A stretch of 38,346 bases of DNA from an uncultured Pseudanabaenaceae cyanobacterium (GTDB lineage: Bacteria > Cyanobacteriota > Cyanobacteriia > PCC-9006 > JAAUQQ01). Position 1 is the first letter of the stretch, and each line of letters begins with the position of its first letter. The translations under genes and the position numbers were made by a program. Positions 35,882 through 38,346 of the stretch are shown here, in pieces. Where the stretch lies: contig CALLAT010000087.1 of the NCBI GenBank assembly GCA_938002085.1, positions 1 through 38,346 on the forward strand. Direction: 5' to 3'. Under the pieces are notes generated by a model. It worked only from the letters and a program-made list of their open reading frames with translations, ran no database searches and had not been told where the DNA came from.

Positions 35882-37963
35882 ATGACACCCATCGCCCAGA
35901 CCAACGACTTCCTCAACGATCTCGACCGCACCGCCCGCATCCGCTACAAAATTGCGGGGCATCTGGGCGAAATCGCAGACACCCTGGAGCAAGGCGAGCT
36001 AGATAGCGAAGATGCCTCAGGCAAGATGAGCCTGGAGCGGGAAATTGAAGATGCCCGCCGCGCTAGCAATAACCTGGAAAACGGTGTCTTCCGCCTGCTG
36101 GTCCTGGGCGATATGAAACGCGGCAAGAGCACCCTGCTGAATGCGCTGCTGGGCGAGAACCTGTTGCCCTCCGATGTGAATCCTTGCACCGCCCTGCTGA
36201 CGGTGCTGAAGTACGGCGCTGAGAAGAAGGTCACCGTTCACTTCACTAGCGAGAAAGCCCCGGAAGTCATCTCCTTCGCTGACTTCAAGACCCGCTACAC
36301 CATTGACCCTGCTGAGGCTAAAGTCTTGGAGCAGCGTCGCGAACAAGCCTTCCCTGATGTCAGCCATGCGGTGGTGGAATATCCCTTGCCCCTGTTGGAG
36401 AAGGGCGTCGAGATTGTCGATAGCCCCGGCTTGAATGACACCGAGGCTCGCAATGAAATGTCCCTCGGTTTTATTGGCAACTGCCACGCTATCCTCTTTG
36501 TCATGCGAGCCTCCCAGCCCTGCACCTTGGCGGAGCGCCGCTATCTGGAGAACTATTTGAAGGGGCGTGGTCTGTCGATCTTCTTCTTGATCAATGCTTG
36601 GGATCAAGTGAAGGAAAGTTTGATTGATCCTGACGATGAAAAGGAACTGCAAGAAGCGGGCGATCGCCTCCGCAAAGTCTTCAAGGCCAACCTAGAGGAC
36701 TACACCAAAGTTGATGGCTACGACCTCTACGACGAGCGCGTCTTCGAAGTCTCCGCCATCCAAGCCCTGCGTCGCCGCGTCAAAGACACCGATGCCGACC
36801 TCAGCGGCACCGGCTTCACTGAATTTATGGGTGCCCTCAACACCTTCTTGACCCAAGAACGCGCCGTGGCCGAAATGCGCCAGGCCCGCTCCCTCGGTCG
36901 CCAAGCCTCGGCCCGTGTGCAAGAAGCCGTGGCCCGTCGCCTGCCCATGTTGGAGCAGGACTTTGAGGAAATGAGCGAGCGGGTGGATTCGGTTAAGCCG
37001 GAGTTTGAGCGCCTGTCCGAGATTCGCGAGAGCTTCCGCAACGACATTCGCGGCCTGCGCGAGCAAAAAGCCCGCAGCGTCGCCGACTCCTTTAAGGCCT
37101 ATGTCATGGGCTTGGAGAATAGCTTCGAAGCGGAATTCCCCAACTACCAGCCCCCCGATCTGGGCATTCTCGATGCACTCAATCGCGGCCGCCAAGAAGA
37201 GTTTCATCGGGCTCTAGAGAAAGCCTTCCAGCAATACCTCAACGACAAGTTCTACGCCTGGAGCATCACCGCAGAGAAAGACCTGGGCGATGCTTTCAAA
37301 GAGCTGTCTCGCAAGGCCGAGTACTACGGCACCTCCTACCAAACCGTCACCGATCAAATCAACGAGAAGCTGACCGGCAAGAACTTCAGCTTCCAAACCT
37401 ACATGCCCCAAGACCAGGACAGCACCCCCGGTTGGGCCAAGTGGGCCATGGGTCTGTTCTCCCTCGCTTCGGGTAACGTCGCAGGCATTGCCCTAGCAGC
37501 AGCGGGCTTTGACTTCACCAATATCTTCTTCAATTTCTTTGCGACCTCCATCATTGCGGTGCTGATTACCGGACTGTTGGGCGGTCCCTTCTTGCTGCCG
37601 GTTATGGCAGTGGTTGGCCTGGGCCTCGGAGCGCTACAAGCCAACGATGCCCGCGCCAAGATCAATAAGGCGATCAAGCAGGAGTTGGTTAAGCATCTGC
37701 CCAGCGTGGCTCAAGAGCAGTGGCACCCGATTTATACGGCGGTGCAGGAATGCTTTGACAGCTACGAGAAAGAGGCGATGGATCGCATCAACGATGATAT
37801 TCAGTCCCGCCAGACTGAGCTGGATAACTTGCTCAAGCGTAAGCAGGAGCAGGAGATTAACCTGAATGTTGAGCGGGAGCGCTTGGAAGGGTTGTCCAAG
37901 AAAGTAGTGGGGGCCTGTGAGGCGATCGAATCGTCTTATCAGGAATTGCTTCAGCAACTCTAA
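35882..37963 (+). CDS. bacterial dynamin-like GTPase, paralogue 2
   Basis: 693 residues with the same layout as the gene at 31446. The P-loop is GDMKRGKST (G76-T84), the switch region is DVNPCTALL, followed by DSPGLND (D180-D186) and LINAWD at the G4 position. A hydrophobic stretch (about 523-587: NIFFNFFATSIIAVLITGLL and following) is the membrane-interacting part. The ends are helical, finishing with a coiled coil (LLKRKQEQEINLNVERERLE). Runs such as KSTLLNALLGE and TALLTVLKYG are shared with paralogue 1. It has no small membrane protein of its own. ATG 35882 is used although no ribosome-binding site is visible. A terminator-like repeat follows the stop codon. Confidence 0.92.
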   Translation: MTPIAQTNDFLNDLDRTARIRYKIAGHLGEIADTLEQGELDSEDASGKMSLEREIEDARRASNNLENGVFRLLVLGDMKRGKSTLLNALLGENLLPSDVNPCTALLTVLKYGAEKKVTVHFTSEKAPEVISFADFKTRYTIDPAEAKVLEQRREQAFPDVSHAVVEYPLPLLEKGVEIVDSPGLNDTEARNEMSLGFIGNCHAILFVMRASQPCTLAERRYLENYLKGRGLSIFFLINAWDQVKESLIDPDDEKELQEAGDRLRKVFKANLEDYTKVDGYDLYDERVFEVSAIQALRRRVKDTDADLSGTGFTEFMGALNTFLTQERAVAEMRQARSLGRQASARVQEAVARRLPMLEQDFEEMSERVDSVKPEFERLSEIRESFRNDIRGLREQKARSVADSFKAYVMGLENSFEAEFPNYQPPDLGILDALNRGRQEEFHRALEKAFQQYLNDKFYAWSITAEKDLGDAFKELSRKAEYYGTSYQTVTDQINEKLTGKNFSFQTYMPQDQDSTPGWAKWAMGLFSLASGNVAGIALAAAGFDFTNIFFNFFATSIIAVLITGLLGGPFLLPVMAVVGLGLGALQANDARAKINKAIKQELVKHLPSVAQEQWHPIYTAVQECFDSYEKEAMDRINDDIQSRQTELDNLLKRKQEQEINLNVERERLEGLSKKVVGACEAIESSYQELLQQL

Positions 37964-37980
37964 GCCCAGACAAATATGAT

Positions 37981-38081
37981 TTGCGTAGGATGCGTTGTCC
38001 CTTTGGGACAACGCATCTTTTCATAGGGGTTGATGTTGAGACATTGGCACGTTTGGCTTCGCAGAAATGCACCCTACGCAA
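37981..38081. repeat. intergenic repeat with terminal inverted repeats
   Basis: TTGCGTAGGATGC (37981-37993) and GCACCCTACGCAA (38069-38081) are inverted repeats with one mismatch in 13. They frame about 100 bp whose left half is the hairpin at 37989-38021. GCGTAGGGTGCGTT-type ends are a widespread bacterial intergenic repeat pattern. It has no coding capacity and looks like a small mobile or REP-like element that also serves as a terminator. Confidence 0.55.
37989..38021 (+). terminator. Rho-independent terminator after dynamin paralogue 2
   Basis: GATGCGTTGTCCC (37989-38001) and GGGACAACGCATC (38005-38017) form a perfect 13-bp stem with a 3-nt loop, followed by TTTT. It starts 25 bp after the stop codon and is the clearest terminator in the window. 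Confidence 0.8.
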
Positions 38082-38110
38082 TTGGTGATGGTGTTGCTCC
38101 TGTCACCAAT
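38081..38110 (+). repeat. small hairpin upstream of the last gene
   Basis: ATTGGTGA (38081-38088) and TCACCAAT (38103-38110) form an 8-bp perfect stem with a 14-nt loop, 80 bp before the ATG at 38191. Its role is unknown. Confidence 0.35.
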
Positions 38111-38190
38111 GTGCTCCATGTCCGAAATAGATCCGCTGATCTTGGAAGATAATAGAGAGACGTTCCACATTCTGGTACTTGGCGATCGCG

Positions 38191-38346
38191 ATGCAGACCC
38201 CCTTCACTCCCAATGCCCCTCTGCTCGACCTACTCCACCAGGCCGCCACAGCGCTATCGCTCAACGTAGAAGACCCCGCCCAGCAAGTATTACTCCAAGA
38301 CCTCGAAACCCTAACCAACGCCGATATCTCATCGGGCTACCGCATC
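38191..38346 (+). CDS. N-terminus of a probable third dynamin-like GTPase (truncated by window end)
   Basis: An open frame starts at ATG 38191, directly after a HIP1 site, and is still open at the window end (52 residues). The sequence is helical (LLDLLHQAATALSL, QQVLLQDLETLTNADI) and ends in SSGYRI. In both complete dynamins a similar helical segment ends in GVFRVLVLGD or GVFRLLVLGD just before the P-loop, so SGYRI would be the first GTPase strand. Family membership is inferred from this alignment and from the position after two paralogues. The P-loop itself lies beyond the window. A frame on the opposite strand here has no such support. Confidence 0.55.
   Translation, partial: MQTPFTPNAPLLDLLHQAATALSLNVEDPAQQVLLQDLETLTNADISSGYRI

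Noticed and set aside
38103-38318. Minus-strand frame of 71 codons at the window end
   Set aside because: It is opposite a plus-strand frame that aligns with dynamin N-termini and has no supporting signal.

Overview
The window looks like chromosomal DNA of a cyanobacterium. The HIP1 octamer GCGATCGC recurs in many genes (for example near 2489, 4171, 13537, 16588, 17453 and 21620). The gene content is also typical: an FO-synthase subunit (CofH), a DUF928 protein, a CHAT-CHASE2 protein, a filamentous-haemagglutinin-type exoprotein, Uma2 nucleases, tandem dynamin-like GTPases and an N-methylating NRPS of cyanobacterial style. Genus cannot be fixed from the sequence. No rRNA, tRNA, CRISPR array or intact transposase was seen.

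Left part (1-7400): the 3' end of an unknown gene, two small hypothetical genes, cofH on the minus strand, and a large GH16 glucanase fused to calcium-binding RTX repeats. The long AT-rich spacer after it (5780-7443) carries two copies of a palindromic repeat family (a third copy lies at 25233-25373) and one of two copies of a MITE-like element (the other is at 444-583).

Middle (7444-18566): a stand-alone adenylation/N-methyltransferase/carrier/thioester-reductase protein is followed in the same direction by a MATE exporter, a possible minimal natural-product locus. Then come a membrane sensor histidine kinase, an ADP-ribosylglycohydrolase (minus strand) and a TPR membrane protein.

Minus-strand block (18638-30666): a two-partner-secretion exoprotein, an S41 peptidase, a DUF928 protein, a CHAT-CHASE2 caspase-fold membrane protein, a small lipoprotein and a calpain-type protease with an intact Cys/His/Asn triad. 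This is a concentration of cell-envelope and proteolytic functions. A 17-bp perfect inverted repeat overlaps the start region of the exoprotein gene.

Right part (31087-38346): a small coiled-coil membrane protein and a dynamin-like GTPase form a tight pair. A second dynamin paralogue lies 2.3 kb downstream, and a probable third begins at 38191 and runs off the window. Between the first two sit a Uma2 nuclease-fold gene, an AT-rich SMI1/KNR4 (SUKH) gene and a VapBC toxin-antitoxin pair, which looks like an accessory insertion. This region is the best candidate for an undescribed membrane-remodelling or defence system, but that is inference from gene content only.
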